Position numbers and translations under genes: made by a program. Of a stretch of DNA of 35,180 nt, positions 25,808 through 34,517 are shown in pieces (position 1 is the first letter of the stretch; every line of letters starts with the position of its first letter). This DNA is from Rhodothermales bacterium. GTDB taxonomy: Bacteria; Bacteroidota; Rhodothermia; Rhodothermales; Bin80. The DNA is taken from assembly GCA_012271205.1 (NCBI GenBank), contig JAAXGT010000152.1, forward strand, positions 1-35,180, read 5' to 3'. The notes under the pieces were generated by a model. That model worked only from the letters and a program-made list of their open reading frames with translations, was not told where the DNA came from and did no database searches.

Positions 25808-25842
25808 AAAAAACGGGGAGCCGGATCAACACCGACTCCCCG
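25808..25842 (-). terminator. intrinsic terminator after the upstream Gfo/Idh gene
   Basis: On the minus strand CGGGGAG (25842-25836) pairs perfectly with CTCCCCG (25820-25814), with an inner CGG/CCG stem, and is followed at once by six T (25813-25808). It lies 20 bases after the stop of the 25863 gene and directly ahead of apbE. Confidence 0.85.
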
Positions 25843-25862
25843 CCTGTGTGATGTCATGTCGC

Positions 25863-27281
25863 TTACGATTTGTCAAGCGTGCCATAGGTAATGGCGTCGA
25901 TCTTTTTGCCACTGCCGGTATGCAGCGAGCGATCGGCCTCATTAAAGTAGAGCATTTCCCCTAACCGCTCGCTCATTTCTGCCATGGAAATTATGGTCTG
26001 AGCCTTGATGGCAACGTCGATATTACCGTTGGTCTCACGATCGTCACGGATTGCGGTGAAAAAGTCGTGGATATGTGCCGGCACATTCACACCCGGCACT
26101 ATATTTTCAATTGTTTCACCATCGACGAGATCCGCAAACGGACGCTCGGGGCGCAACTCCACACTCGATTCACCAAAGTAGAGCGTGCCTTCGTTCCCGC
26201 GGATGACTTGGGGCAGTCCCTGCTCGTTGACACTACTGCCTGTAATCAGCATGCACAGGCCACTCGGGAATTCGGTAAGCAGTTGGCAGTTATCCGTGAC
26301 ATCCCGGTCTTCCGGACCAAAAACGGCATCGCCGATCTTCTTGTTGCCCACCGAACATACGCGCTTCGGAAATTCCGGGGCTCCGGTGGCGATGAGCAGT
26401 GGATGAATGCGGTGTGCCAACAGGTCGCCTAATATGCCTGCGCAGTAGGGGTAGTACTTACGCCACCTGTGGTAGTGCTGAGGATTGAATTCACGATCCG
26501 ACACGGGGCCAAGCCACTTTTGCCAGTCGATGGTCTTGCCTGGCTCCAACTCAGGTTCGAGTTCGTAATAATTCCACTCGCCGATCGGGGTATTCCGGCA
26601 ATAGGAATCCTGGGCCAAAACCAGCGGGCCAATCCGGCCGGCACGAATCAATTCGGCGGCACGATGCCATTTGCCCTGGGTACAGTACTGAGAGCCAATC
26701 TGAAATTTCTTGCCCGTTTCCAAGACTTTGTCATAGATCTGAAAACCTTCATCCAGATAGCGAGTCATCGGTTTTTCGCAGTAGACGTGCTTGCCCGCAT
26801 CAAGGGCGTCTACCGCGATCTTGGTATGCCAATGGTCTACCGTTCCGATGAAGATGGCGTCAATATCCTGGTGATCCAAGAGTTCACGGTAATCCTCATA
26901 GACGCTCACCTTAGCTTCGCGTCCCGCAGCTTGGCGGGAATTCTCCAAGGCGGCATAGGCCTTATCACGCCGTTTGGAAAAGAGGTCGCAGGCTGCCGCA
27001 CCAACAGCATTGAGATTTATTTCATGACGTGGCTTTCCCTCCCTGTTCATGTTGGTCACATTGAGGAGGTGGGAGTTATATCCTTGGCCGCCAACTCCGA
27101 TAAAGCCCACTACGATCGTGTCGTTTGCGCCCAAAACGGGTGTGATAGTCGGTGCCTTGGCCGGTGCGCGTTTTGATGTGGCTGCTTTGAGTCCCGCCAT
27201 AACGGCTGCAGCGCCCATAGTGGACTTTTTCAGAAAGTCACGGCGTGTAGCCGATCCAGTGGAAGATTTGGAGTGTGTCAT
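25863..27281 (-). CDS. Tat-exported Gfo/Idh/MocA family oxidoreductase
   Basis: A 472-residue NAD(P)-binding oxidoreductase with a twin-arginine leader (ATRRDFLKKSTMGAAAVMAG, residues 11-30). The Rossmann motif GFIGVGGQGYNSHLL (from residue 59) and an intact EKP motif (VYCEKPMTRYL, Lys170) are present. This is the long form typical of exported Gfo/Idh/MocA proteins in Bacteroidota and relatives, with ILGDLLAHRIHPL carrying a conserved histidine. They are usually linked to sugar or cyclitol oxidation, but the substrate cannot be assigned. I chose the ATG at 27279-27281; an upstream alternative adds 25 residues ahead of the leader. It ends in a strong terminator, so it is probably a separate unit from apbE. 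Confidence 0.88.
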   Translation of the reverse strand: MTHSKSSTGSATRRDFLKKSTMGAAAVMAGLKAATSKRAPAKAPTITPVLGANDTIVVGFIGVGGQGYNSHLLNVTNMNREGKPRHEINLNAVGAAACDLFSKRRDKAYAALENSRQAAGREAKVSVYEDYRELLDHQDIDAIFIGTVDHWHTKIAVDALDAGKHVYCEKPMTRYLDEGFQIYDKVLETGKKFQIGSQYCTQGKWHRAAELIRAGRIGPLVLAQDSYCRNTPIGEWNYYELEPELEPGKTIDWQKWLGPVSDREFNPQHYHRWRKYYPYCAGILGDLLAHRIHPLLIATGAPEFPKRVCSVGNKKIGDAVFGPEDRDVTDNCQLLTEFPSGLCMLITGSSVNEQGLPQVIRGNEGTLYFGESSVELRPERPFADLVDGETIENIVPGVNVPAHIHDFFTAIRDDRETNGNIDVAIKAQTIISMAEMSERLGEMLYFNEADRSLHTGSGKKIDAITYGTLDKS

Positions 27282-27443
27282 AATGCCTGTAGTGATGTTG
27301 TTTTGGAAAACCGAGACCGCTTCCGGCTGAAGCAACCCTCCAATATAGGCATCCAAGCCCTATTTCTGCAGGAGGTGAGCGGAATTTACGCAATGTGACC
27401 AGTAATAATGCGAGAATAATCCTCCGCGTTTCCGCTGCTTCTC

Positions 27444-27548
27444 CTAGGCTTTGAGCAGCGAGGCCTTCATGCTCTGTTGACGGTCCATCTGATTGCTAAA
27501 TTCCAGATTGGAGTCAAGGTCTGGCAAGAACAAAGGTGCTCTGTGCAT
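27444..27548 (-). CDS. possible 34-residue small protein
   Basis: From the ATG at 27546-27548 the frame reads MHRAPLFLPDLDSNLEF, then SNQMDRQQSMKASLLKA and TAG. The residue mix (Asp, Asn, Gln, Met, Leu, Lys) is protein-like and unlike the Arg/Pro/Ala-rich shadow frames of the region. There is no transmembrane segment or signal. I do not recognise a family. It could be a leader peptide or chance; two inverted repeats lie just upstream of its start. Confidence 0.25.
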   Translation of the reverse strand: MHRAPLFLPDLDSNLEFSNQMDRQQSMKASLLKA

Positions 27549-27567
27549 AGAGAGGGCCCAACGGTTA

Positions 27568-27601
27568 GTTGACCGGAGGCAGTTCCATTAACCCGGTCAA
27601 C
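27568..27601. repeat. perfect 9-base inverted repeat
   Basis: GTTGACCGG (27568-27576) and CCGGTCAAC (27593-27601) are separated by 16 bases. It could be a hairpin in a transcript of either strand or a bipartite operator. Confidence 0.6.
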
Positions 27602-27614
27602 TCAGCCACGGGTT

Positions 27615-27637
27615 GTTTACTGCGATTTCGAGTAAAC
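27615..27637. repeat. perfect 7-base inverted repeat
   Basis: GTTTACT (27615-27621) and AGTAAAC (27631-27637) flank nine bases. It begins 14 bases after the preceding inverted repeat, so the two may be one structured unit. Confidence 0.6.
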
Positions 27638-27706
27638 CGCAATTTGGAGGTGCCTGAAACAATACCTGCTGGAACGTCCTAAAACCGGATTTCAAGTCAA
27701 CACACA

Positions 27707-28309
27707 ATGCTGATCATGTCCCGGATTATATGGATCTTCCGATTGCTTCTGATCTGTCTCGTGCTCGTTGCACCGGTTTATGCCCAGACCACTGAGTATG
27801 TGTTTGTTCCGGAGAGCAGCGTGTATGTCGATGGCACATCCAACAGTACACCCGAATGGCGCGTGTATGCGACCGAGATCGAGGGCGGTATCACAGTGAG
27901 CAGCGATGATCCGTCTGTAGTCCAGTCCGTACGGCTTGTGGTTCCGGCGAACATGATGAAGAGCAGAAAGAGCCCCATTATGGACCGGGGCATGTATGAC
28001 GCGTTGCAAGTCAAAGAGCACCCGAACATTATATACGAACTCACCAGCACGGCAGACTTGGTCATGACGAGCGATACGACCTTTACGCTCTCAGCTACCG
28101 GAAACCTGACAATCGGACCACAAACGAACGAGGTATCCTTTCCGGTGGAGGGTACGCTGAAGTCTGATGGAAGCGTACATTTCAAAGGAAGCTACACGCT
28201 GCTTATGACCGATTACGGGCTCAAGCCGCCTTCACTCATGTTCGGATCGCTCAGGACTGGCAATGAGGTCGTGGTGACCGCAGAACTGATTGCCAGTCCC
28301 GCCAACTGA
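27707..28309 (+). CDS. exported YceI-family protein
   Basis: A 200-residue protein with a signal peptide (IIWIFRLLLICLVLVAPVYAQ) followed by a YceI-type lipocalin-like beta barrel. Family-like stretches are YVFVPESSVYVDGTS at the start, RGMYDALQVKEHPNIIYEL in the middle, and LTIGPQTNEVSFPVEG with MTDYGLKPPSLMFGSLRTG near the end. YceI proteins bind isoprenoid-type lipids in the periplasm; the ligand here is unknown. The ATG at 27707 and one nine bases later are both possible. It converges on the large BNR gene, with a small palindrome over the end of the latter. Confidence 0.85.
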   Translation: MLIMSRIIWIFRLLLICLVLVAPVYAQTTEYVFVPESSVYVDGTSNSTPEWRVYATEIEGGITVSSDDPSVVQSVRLVVPANMMKSRKSPIMDRGMYDALQVKEHPNIIYELTSTADLVMTSDTTFTLSATGNLTIGPQTNEVSFPVEGTLKSDGSVHFKGSYTLLMTDYGLKPPSLMFGSLRTGNEVVVTAELIASPAN

Positions 28310-28324
28310 ACACGTTCCACTTCC

Positions 28325-28339
28325 GAACTGGATCAGTTC
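28325..28339. terminator. short palindrome between convergent genes
   Basis: GAACTG-GAT-CAGTTC spans the stop codon of the BNR-repeat gene, 16 bases after the yceI-like stop. No clear T-run follows, so it is at most a weak bidirectional terminator. Confidence 0.3.
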
Positions 28340-31300
28340 TGGATCGGTGGGGCGCTGGTTGCCTCCAATGCGGTCTCCAGTCCTGGCATCACGTTCGTGG
28401 CAAACGCCTCTAATTCGACTTCCAAAGCCTCCAGCTCCGCCCGGCCAGTGGCAACAGTGACGCGATGCAGTTCGGTCGGCCCATATGTAGTGCTAAGTCC
28501 GCTGAAGCCCACCGAGATCCTTGACTGAATGGTGGGAATATCGCGTTCCCCCGCATCTCGTTTGGCACCATAACCGCGCAGGCGCAGCTCTATCGACAAG
28601 AGGGTTTCCCGGGCGGTGTGCAATTCCGAGACGAGTTCTGCACTGGGTCTTTTCGCTCGGGCATGTGCGGTCTGCATGGCGTCAACGCGCTCCATGTTGT
28701 CATCCAATGATCCGGCAAACAAGCTTACGCGGGCTTGAAGGGTTTCCATTTCCTCACGAAACTCCGCGACAACTGAAGGGGGTGAACCTTCCAGTGCAGG
28801 CTGCCGGAGTGGCACGACCTCAAATGATACTGGACCAGCCAGCTCGGTGTGTGCGCCTTCGCTGACCCGGATGAGCGTTGCTGTGTAGGTGCCCGGTGAA
28901 GCCATGAAGCCTTGGCCGCCGCCGGATTCTCCCTGGGTGACTACATTTTGAGAGGGGTAGCGGAGATTCCAAGTCACGCGGTGCAAGCCCTTGGATGTAC
29001 TGCCGGACACGCGGCCCGCGACCTCACCGGCTGCATCCCGCACCAGGACATAGACCCGGTCTGCGACCTCGTTGCGTTCTTCTTCCAACGCATCCCAACC
29101 CGGAAATGGAATGTCGGCCTCACCAGCGGCGCGTTCACGCTTCCTGCGCTCTGCCTTTAGCGTGGTAGAGCCCTCACGCAGGTAATACGTAAAGGTGGCG
29201 CCGAAAGGCGGATTTGGTGCAGCGTAGTAATCCGTGCCCTGAGAGCCACCGGCTACATCTCGCGGGACGTAGAGTCGGGGTGTACGTACCGGAAAAAGGT
29301 GGGCGTCCTGCGACAACAACTCCGCGGAAATCTCGCGCAGGGGGGAGTAATTGTCCAAAATGAAAAAGCCGCGGCCAAAGGAGGCCGCAACCACGTCGTT
29401 TTCCCTGCGCTGGATCGTGATGTCCCGGAACGCAATCGTGGCATCGCTGCTCACTTTCATCCAGGTCTCTCCACCCTCCACCGTGAAGTAGACGCCAAAC
29501 TCTGTAGCCGTAAAGAGCAAGTCAGGATTTACATGATCCTGAACAATGCGCCAGATCAGTGTTCGCTCCGGCAGATTGCCGGCGATGGATGTCCAAGTGT
29601 GTCCCCGATCGTTGCTCTTGATGAGGTATGGACTAAGGTCGCCGAACTTGTGGTTGTCAAGCGCGGCATACACCACATCTGCATCATGCAAGTCGGCATA
29701 CAGATGATTGACGAAGGCCGTTTCTGGAACGCCAGGTATTGAGCCTACTTCGACACGCCGCCACGCCCCACCGTCACTCTCGCTGATCTGAATGAGCCCG
29801 TCATCGGTGCCCACATACAGGAGCCCTGGCGCGAGCGGCGATTCCGCGAGTGAGGTGATCGTGTTGTAAACCGACATCGCGTTCAGGTCCCATGCGTTGT
29901 CATAGCTCTGCACACGTCCCATGATGGGTAATTCAAACCGCTCTTGATCTCGCGTCAAGTCCGGCGAAATCGCGGTCCAGCTGTTTCCGCGATTAGTAGA
30001 CTTCCAGACGCGGTAGGAACCAAAATAAATCGTGGTCGGGGCATGCGGACTGACTACGATCGGCGCATCCCAGTTGTAGCGTTCAAATTTTTCGCCTGGT
30101 CCGGCCTGTGGCTGAATGAGTACCTGTTCGCCAGTAACCAGGTCTATCCGATGCAGTCGACCTTGTTGGGCTTCGGCATAGACGATATTGGGATTGCCAG
30201 GCTCAGTCGCCGACTGATGTCCGTCTGCACCGAGCGTCTTGAACCAGTCGGCGTTGCGGATGCCATGCCGATTGTCTGTACGCGAGGGGCCGCCATGGGA
30301 GCCATTGTCCTGTGTACCTCCAAAGACCCGGTAAAATGGCCGTGCATCATCCACAGCCACTTTGTAGTACTGGGTAACGGGCAGATTGCCAATAAAGCGC
30401 CACGACCGTGTTGCATCAAATGTTTCGAAAAGGCCGCCATCGGTGCCCATGAGGATATAGTCAGGATCATCCATTCGAAATGCGATCGCGTGGTTGTCGG
30501 AATGTTTATTCCCTTCACTCATGCGGGTAAAAGTGCGTCCGTGGTCGTCCGATACCTGCACTCGTACGTCCATAAGGTAGAGGCGGCCTTCCACATGCGG
30601 CGATGCGTACAGCTCCTGATAGTAGTGTGGTCCGGTTGCTCCACTGACTGCGTCGGACATTTTGGTCCACGATACTCCACGGTCGGAAGACATAAATATG
30701 CCTCCACTGGTGCGGTCCATCTCGATCGCCGCATAGACGCGATCCGGGGTTTGCGGCGAAATGGCGAGCCCGATTTTGCCAAGGTTCGACTTGGGGATGC
30801 CCCTTGTGAGTGCGGTCCAGGTCAATCCTCCGTCAGTGCTCTTGTGGAGTCCGCTTCCCGGTCCGCCTCCCATGTAGGCCGCCACATTGCGATGGCGCTG
30901 CCAAGTAGCGGCGTACAACACCGTCGGGTCACGAGGATCAATAGCCACGTCGGTTACCCCCACCCATTCATCATCCCCGAGCGTCCGCCTCCAAGTCTGG
31001 CCGCCGTCGGTGGTTAAATACAGGCCGCGTTCGCCTCCCTTGTTCCACAGCGGGCCTTGAGCGGCCACCCACACCACATCGCTATTGTCCGGATGCACGA
31101 TGATACGCGAAATATGTTCGCTCTCCTTAAGCCCCATGTTGGACCAGCTTTCGCCGCCATCGTCACTGCGGTAAATGCCATCACCGTATCCTACGTGGCG
31201 TCCGCCGACGTTCTCACCAGTGCCGACCCACAGGATGTTGGGGTCGCGTGCGTCAATAGTGATGGCCCCTATGGAATACGAGCCCTGCCCGTCAAAGAGC

Positions 31301-31545
31301 GAGGTCCAAGTGACGCCGGCGTTTAAGGTTTTCCAGACGCCACCACTGCCTACAGCCACGTACCAGACGTTGTCGTCTTGCGGATGAATGGCGATATCGG
31401 CAATGCGTCCCGAGGTGAAGGCTGGTCCGATGTTGCGCAGTTTGAGAGCGCTGTAGCTGGTATTCGCTACGAGTGTATCCTGGGTGTGGGCTGGCTTCGT
31501 CCATACCAGGGCCAATACGAGCAATAGAAGTAGTCGGGGATTCAT
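28333..31545 (-). CDS. large exported BNR/sortilin-like repeat protein
   Basis: A 1070-residue secreted protein. The signal peptide is MNPRLLLLLVLALVWTKPAHTQ. Beta-propeller repeats with Asp-box motifs follow through about residue 780 (KTLNAGVTWTSL, RSDDGGESWSN, TTDGGQTWRR, STDGGLTWTA, SSDRGVSWTK, STNRGNSWTA, KSNDRGHTWTSI, TVEGGETWMK). The C-terminal 250 residues hold a beta domain (VSGSTSKGLHRVTWNLRYPS) and a helical tail. This is the VPS10/sortilin-like 'glycosyl hydrolase' type expanded in Rhodothermota and Acidobacteria; no catalytic residues are evident and the activity is unknown. I use the ATG at 31543-31545, because 62 further upstream codons would overlap the start of the divergent methyltransferase gene. 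No type 9 secretion signal is obvious at the C-terminus. Confidence 0.85.
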   Translation of the reverse strand: MNPRLLLLLVLALVWTKPAHTQDTLVANTSYSALKLRNIGPAFTSGRIADIAIHPQDDNVWYVAVGSGGVWKTLNAGVTWTSLFDGQGSYSIGAITIDARDPNILWVGTGENVGGRHVGYGDGIYRSDDGGESWSNMGLKESEHISRIIVHPDNSDVVWVAAQGPLWNKGGERGLYLTTDGGQTWRRTLGDDEWVGVTDVAIDPRDPTVLYAATWQRHRNVAAYMGGGPGSGLHKSTDGGLTWTALTRGIPKSNLGKIGLAISPQTPDRVYAAIEMDRTSGGIFMSSDRGVSWTKMSDAVSGATGPHYYQELYASPHVEGRLYLMDVRVQVSDDHGRTFTRMSEGNKHSDNHAIAFRMDDPDYILMGTDGGLFETFDATRSWRFIGNLPVTQYYKVAVDDARPFYRVFGGTQDNGSHGGPSRTDNRHGIRNADWFKTLGADGHQSATEPGNPNIVYAEAQQGRLHRIDLVTGEQVLIQPQAGPGEKFERYNWDAPIVVSPHAPTTIYFGSYRVWKSTNRGNSWTAISPDLTRDQERFELPIMGRVQSYDNAWDLNAMSVYNTITSLAESPLAPGLLYVGTDDGLIQISESDGGAWRRVEVGSIPGVPETAFVNHLYADLHDADVVYAALDNHKFGDLSPYLIKSNDRGHTWTSIAGNLPERTLIWRIVQDHVNPDLLFTATEFGVYFTVEGGETWMKVSSDATIAFRDITIQRRENDVVAASFGRGFFILDNYSPLREISAELLSQDAHLFPVRTPRLYVPRDVAGGSQGTDYYAAPNPPFGATFTYYLREGSTTLKAERRKRERAAGEADIPFPGWDALEEERNEVADRVYVLVRDAAGEVAGRVSGSTSKGLHRVTWNLRYPSQNVVTQGESGGGQGFMASPGTYTATLIRVSEGAHTELAGPVSFEVVPLRQPALEGSPPSVVAEFREEMETLQARVSLFAGSLDDNMERVDAMQTAHARAKRPSAELVSELHTARETLLSIELRLRGYGAKRDAGERDIPTIQSRISVGFSGLSTTYGPTELHRVTVATGRAELEALEVELEAFATNVMPGLETALEATSAPPIQN

Positions 31546-31675
31546 AACCAAGGGCATTTGTGAGGGTAACCGCAAAAGATATGGTATGGGCGTATGCCTG
31601 AATGTGTGTGGCGACCCCGTAACAAATGAGGGCCATACCGGGTTGCATGACGCCGGATAATCAGAACGCAAGATC

Positions 31676-32515
31676 ATGTTTGAAATACCTGCCACTTCGG
31701 CCTTTGTACTCTTGTTTACAGAGCCGGACATCTACCACGGGAGTTCCGCCAAGAAGTTGCTCGCTCAGGTTGACTTGAGTGCAGGGCTCGGTCTGAAGAG
31801 CCAATTCTGAGGAATACTGGGAAGACATTTACGAGGAGGTGGCCAATCGCAAAACGGGCGTTCAGATGCAGTGCCGCGCATATTTGGAATCGCAGCCGGA
31901 TGCTCAGATTGTGTGTCTGGGTGGCGGGCTGGATCCGTTGTCGCTGGATCCGTTGTCGCTGGATCTGGCGGAGTCGTATCCGGCGGCTGTGGTGTACGAT
32001 GTAGACTTGGCCAGCATGGCGCTCAAGAAGGAAATCACAGAAGCCATTGACGGACCGAAGATCAAGTTCTGCGGGGTGGATCTGACGGATCCGGATGGTC
32101 TGGTATCCACGTTGAAGACAGAAGGATGGGACCCCAGTCATCCGACACTGCTCGTGGCCGAAGGCATTACATATTATGTGCCAAAACGGCTATTCAAGGC
32201 AGCACTGGCGGCACTGCGCGTGCCAGGTGGCGCTTTAGTGCTGGAGTATTCGCTGCCCGATGAGATGCTGGCCGATACCGCACGTGCCTCGGATTACAAG
32301 AGTTTTTTTGAGCGGCTTTACCAGCTTTTGCGAATGCCCTTCCGCTTGTACACTACGATAATGCCTACGTGCAGGAGCTTGCCACGGCGCTTCCGGGGCG
32401 CTTGGATCGAACGCAGCGGCAGCCTGAGCTGGAACGCCTGCGAAAGGGAGAAAACATTCTCCGTCCGGATTCGGAGCAGGGTTGCATTCAGGTTTCAACC
32501 ATTCGGTTTGACTGA
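31676..32515 (+). pseudogene. leucine carboxyl methyltransferase-like gene, two frameshifts
   Basis: Three frames in series form one class I SAM methyltransferase of the LCM/PPM type. Frame one runs from the ATG at 31676 (MFEIPATSAFVLLFTEPDIY, then AKKLLAQ and LGLKSQF) to a TGA at 31808. Removing one T near 31807 restores FEEYWEDIYEEVANRKTGVQ and the SAM motif IVCLGGGLDPLSLD, then LLVAEGITYYVPKRLF and GALVLEYSLPDEM. A second shift near 32340 returns to the first frame (HYDNAYVQELATALPG, then LERLRKGENI), ending at TGA 32513-32515. A 15-base unit, GGATCCGTTGTCGCT, is tandemly duplicated near 31930-31960, adding DPLSL inside the SAM loop. Either a decaying gene or base-call errors; the duplication favours decay. 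Confidence 0.75.
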
Positions 32516-32671
32516 TTAAGAGTGTCCGTATGGGGAGGGGGAGTAGCCCCACCTTTTGCATCCAGTGCGGCAAATCCCGATCGCAATTCCAACGAAGGTC
32601 ATCGGCCAGCAGCCAACCCCGATCCTCCTTCACCACTCTGCTGTTGTTACAGGGTCAGCACAAAAGTTAGG
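32516..32671. other. short gap with possible RAYT-like scrap
   Basis: On the minus strand 32535-32605 reads DRDLPHWMQKVG, which resembles the opening of REP-associated tyrosine transposases (LPHWxQ), but it stops matching at once. GGGG and GCCCC around 32532-32550 can form a small hairpin. No gene is called. Confidence 0.25.
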
Positions 32672-34300
32672 TCACCGGTTACGGGCACGGCGATGAGCGC
32701 TCAGTTCGGCCCAGTCCATGACATTGGAGTGGGCGGCCCAATCCGCATAGAGTTCTGAGAGCTCTTGAGCACGCTTCGGCTCGTCGGTGACAAGATTATG
32801 CATTTCGGTGCGGTCAGCCTCCAGATCGTAGAGCTCCCAGGGTTGATTGCGCAGCGCCACCAGTTTCCACTTGCCGAGTCGCACGCTGCGGTTGCCCTCA
32901 TGCTCCCAGAAGAGGGGGCCGCGCTCAAATGACGAATTCGTAAGTAGTGGGAGCAGGCTCACACCGGCTAATGGTGAAATGGCATCTGGGTTGTAGGTTG
33001 CTGGACCGGTCGCCCCAGCAGCATCCAGCGCCGTTGCCATTACGTCAATTATGTGCCCGACGGCATCAGTTATGCCCCCGCCCTGCTTCAGCCGTTTGGG
33101 CCAGTGCAGGATAAATGGCGTCGCAATACCTCCTTCGTGGACGAAATGCTTGTAGCGGCGAAATGGTGTATTGCTTGCATTGGCCCATGGAGGTCCGTAG
33201 CTCTGGTAGCTGGATTCCGAGCCCGGTAGCAGGTCTATGTTGTTGCCAATCGCGACCGGCGAGCCGTCACGAGCTGCTCTGGGAATGAACAGGCCGCGCC
33301 ATGCAGGTGTCAAGACTTCAGCGCACCCTCCATTGTCCGCCAGAAACATGATGAGGGTATTTTCGGCTTTATCCCCGAGCGCTTGGACCATGCGTCCCAA
33401 GCCTTGATCCATACGGTCAATCTGTGCCGCATAGACCTCCATGGCGCGTGCATACCATGCGCGTTCGTCTGCCGGAACATCCTCCCATGCCGGTACGCGC
33501 GGATCTCGTGGCGTAAGTGCCCATGAGGAATCAATGAGTCCCATAGTCACGAGCCGATCTCTGCGCTCGTCCCTAAGCGTATCCCAGCCGCGGTCATAAC
33601 GCCCTTTGTAGCGCGCTATGTCTTCTTTCATTGCATGCAGCGGCCAATGCGGTGCGGTGTAGGAGGCATACAGAAAAAAAGGCGCATCGGTTTGGTGCTC
33701 GTTAATAAAGCGCACCGATGCATCGCTAATGGCATCGGTATAGTAATAAGGTTCGGTTTCCGGTTCGATGGGGGTGTTATCGCGGGTCAGCGTGATGGGA
33801 TCATAGAAGCTGCCTGCGCCTGTGATGGTCCCGTAAAACCGGTCAAAACCACGCTGCACGGGCCAGTTATGCTTGGACATGCGCGTTGAATCCCCGGTCC
33901 AATGTCCCAGATGATTCGTGACATGCCACTTCCCGGCCATATAGGTGGCGTAGCCGCTTGCAGACAAGGCTTCCGCAATCGTTACAGCGTTCAGGCTCAG
34001 ATCTCCCCGGTAGCCAGGAAGCCCGTCGTCTCCTTCCATGTGCCCAATGCCAACTTGGTGGGCGTACAGCCCTGTTAGCAGCGACGCGCGTGTGGGGCAG
34101 CAGCGTGCTCCATTGTAGAATGACGTAAACCTCAGACCGTCGGCGGCCAGTTGCGCCAGGTTCGGGGTGTGGATTTCGCCACCGTATGGACTAATGTCAG
34201 AAAAGCCCATGTCATCGGCCATAATCAGGATGATGTTCGGCCTGGACGGTGCCGCGCAACCTGCGATTAACAGTGTCAGCGCAATGCAGAGTCGGGTCAT
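32672..34300 (-). CDS. lipoprotein arylsulfatase-type sulfatase
   Basis: A 542-residue Cys-type sulfatase with a lipoprotein leader (TLLIAGCAAPS, Cys15 lipid site). It starts RPNIILIMADDMGFSD, with metal-binding D29-D30, and has the formylglycine motif CCPTRASLLTG, where Cys67 should be converted by a formylglycine-generating enzyme. YMAGKWHV carries active-site lysine and histidine, and MFLADNGG the second metal-binding pair. It hydrolyses sulfate esters, probably of marine-type polysaccharides or glycans at the cell surface; the exact substrate is unknown. The maturase is not in this window. It lies close to the broken methyltransferase gene, with tail-to-tail orientation. Confidence 0.9.
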   Translation of the reverse strand: MTRLCIALTLLIAGCAAPSRPNIILIMADDMGFSDISPYGGEIHTPNLAQLAADGLRFTSFYNGARCCPTRASLLTGLYAHQVGIGHMEGDDGLPGYRGDLSLNAVTIAEALSASGYATYMAGKWHVTNHLGHWTGDSTRMSKHNWPVQRGFDRFYGTITGAGSFYDPITLTRDNTPIEPETEPYYYTDAISDASVRFINEHQTDAPFFLYASYTAPHWPLHAMKEDIARYKGRYDRGWDTLRDERRDRLVTMGLIDSSWALTPRDPRVPAWEDVPADERAWYARAMEVYAAQIDRMDQGLGRMVQALGDKAENTLIMFLADNGGCAEVLTPAWRGLFIPRAARDGSPVAIGNNIDLLPGSESSYQSYGPPWANASNTPFRRYKHFVHEGGIATPFILHWPKRLKQGGGITDAVGHIIDVMATALDAAGATGPATYNPDAISPLAGVSLLPLLTNSSFERGPLFWEHEGNRSVRLGKWKLVALRNQPWELYDLEADRTEMHNLVTDEPKRAQELSELYADWAAHSNVMDWAELSAHRRARNR

Positions 34301-34517
34301 AGTGTTATTCTTGGGCCGGTTTTACCGTATACGATAACCAACCACGAAACCGAAACAAAGTCAGCCTGCATGCAGGTTGCTCCATGACAAGCTACCTTCC
34401 TGCAAGTCGTTCAGGGATGTGATTGCGCCGAGAGTCAATTTGACAGATGGAGGCCAGGCCAAGCTTCGGCCGCACGGTATACCAAGGGCAATAAAGTGCG
34501 GTCTCAACGCATACTGA
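34301..34517. other. sulfatase promoter region with palindromes
   Basis: The 217-base gap has TTACCGTATACGATAA (34322-34337), a dyad with 14 of 16 symmetric positions, just upstream of the sulfatase start, and the perfect palindrome CCTGCATGCAGG (34365-34376). Either could be an operator. No ORF is convincing. Confidence 0.35.

Larger units (their letters stand above)
27282..27706. other. 425-base gap with two inverted repeats and a possible micro-ORF
   Basis: Between the Gfo/Idh start and the yceI-like start lie a minus-strand ORF of 34 codons (27444-27548) and two perfect inverted repeats (27568-27601, 27615-27637). The remainder is less G+C-rich and probably holds divergent promoters. Nothing else is recognisable. 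Confidence 0.5.

Noticed and set aside
31546-31731. Longer N-terminus for the BNR-repeat protein
   Set aside because: The extra 62 codons precede a clean signal peptide and overlap the start of the divergent methyltransferase-like gene.
31930-31960. The 15-base direct repeat as a start of a tandem-repeat array or CRISPR
   Set aside because: Only two copies, no spacers, and the unit lies in a coding frame; best explained as a single slippage duplication.
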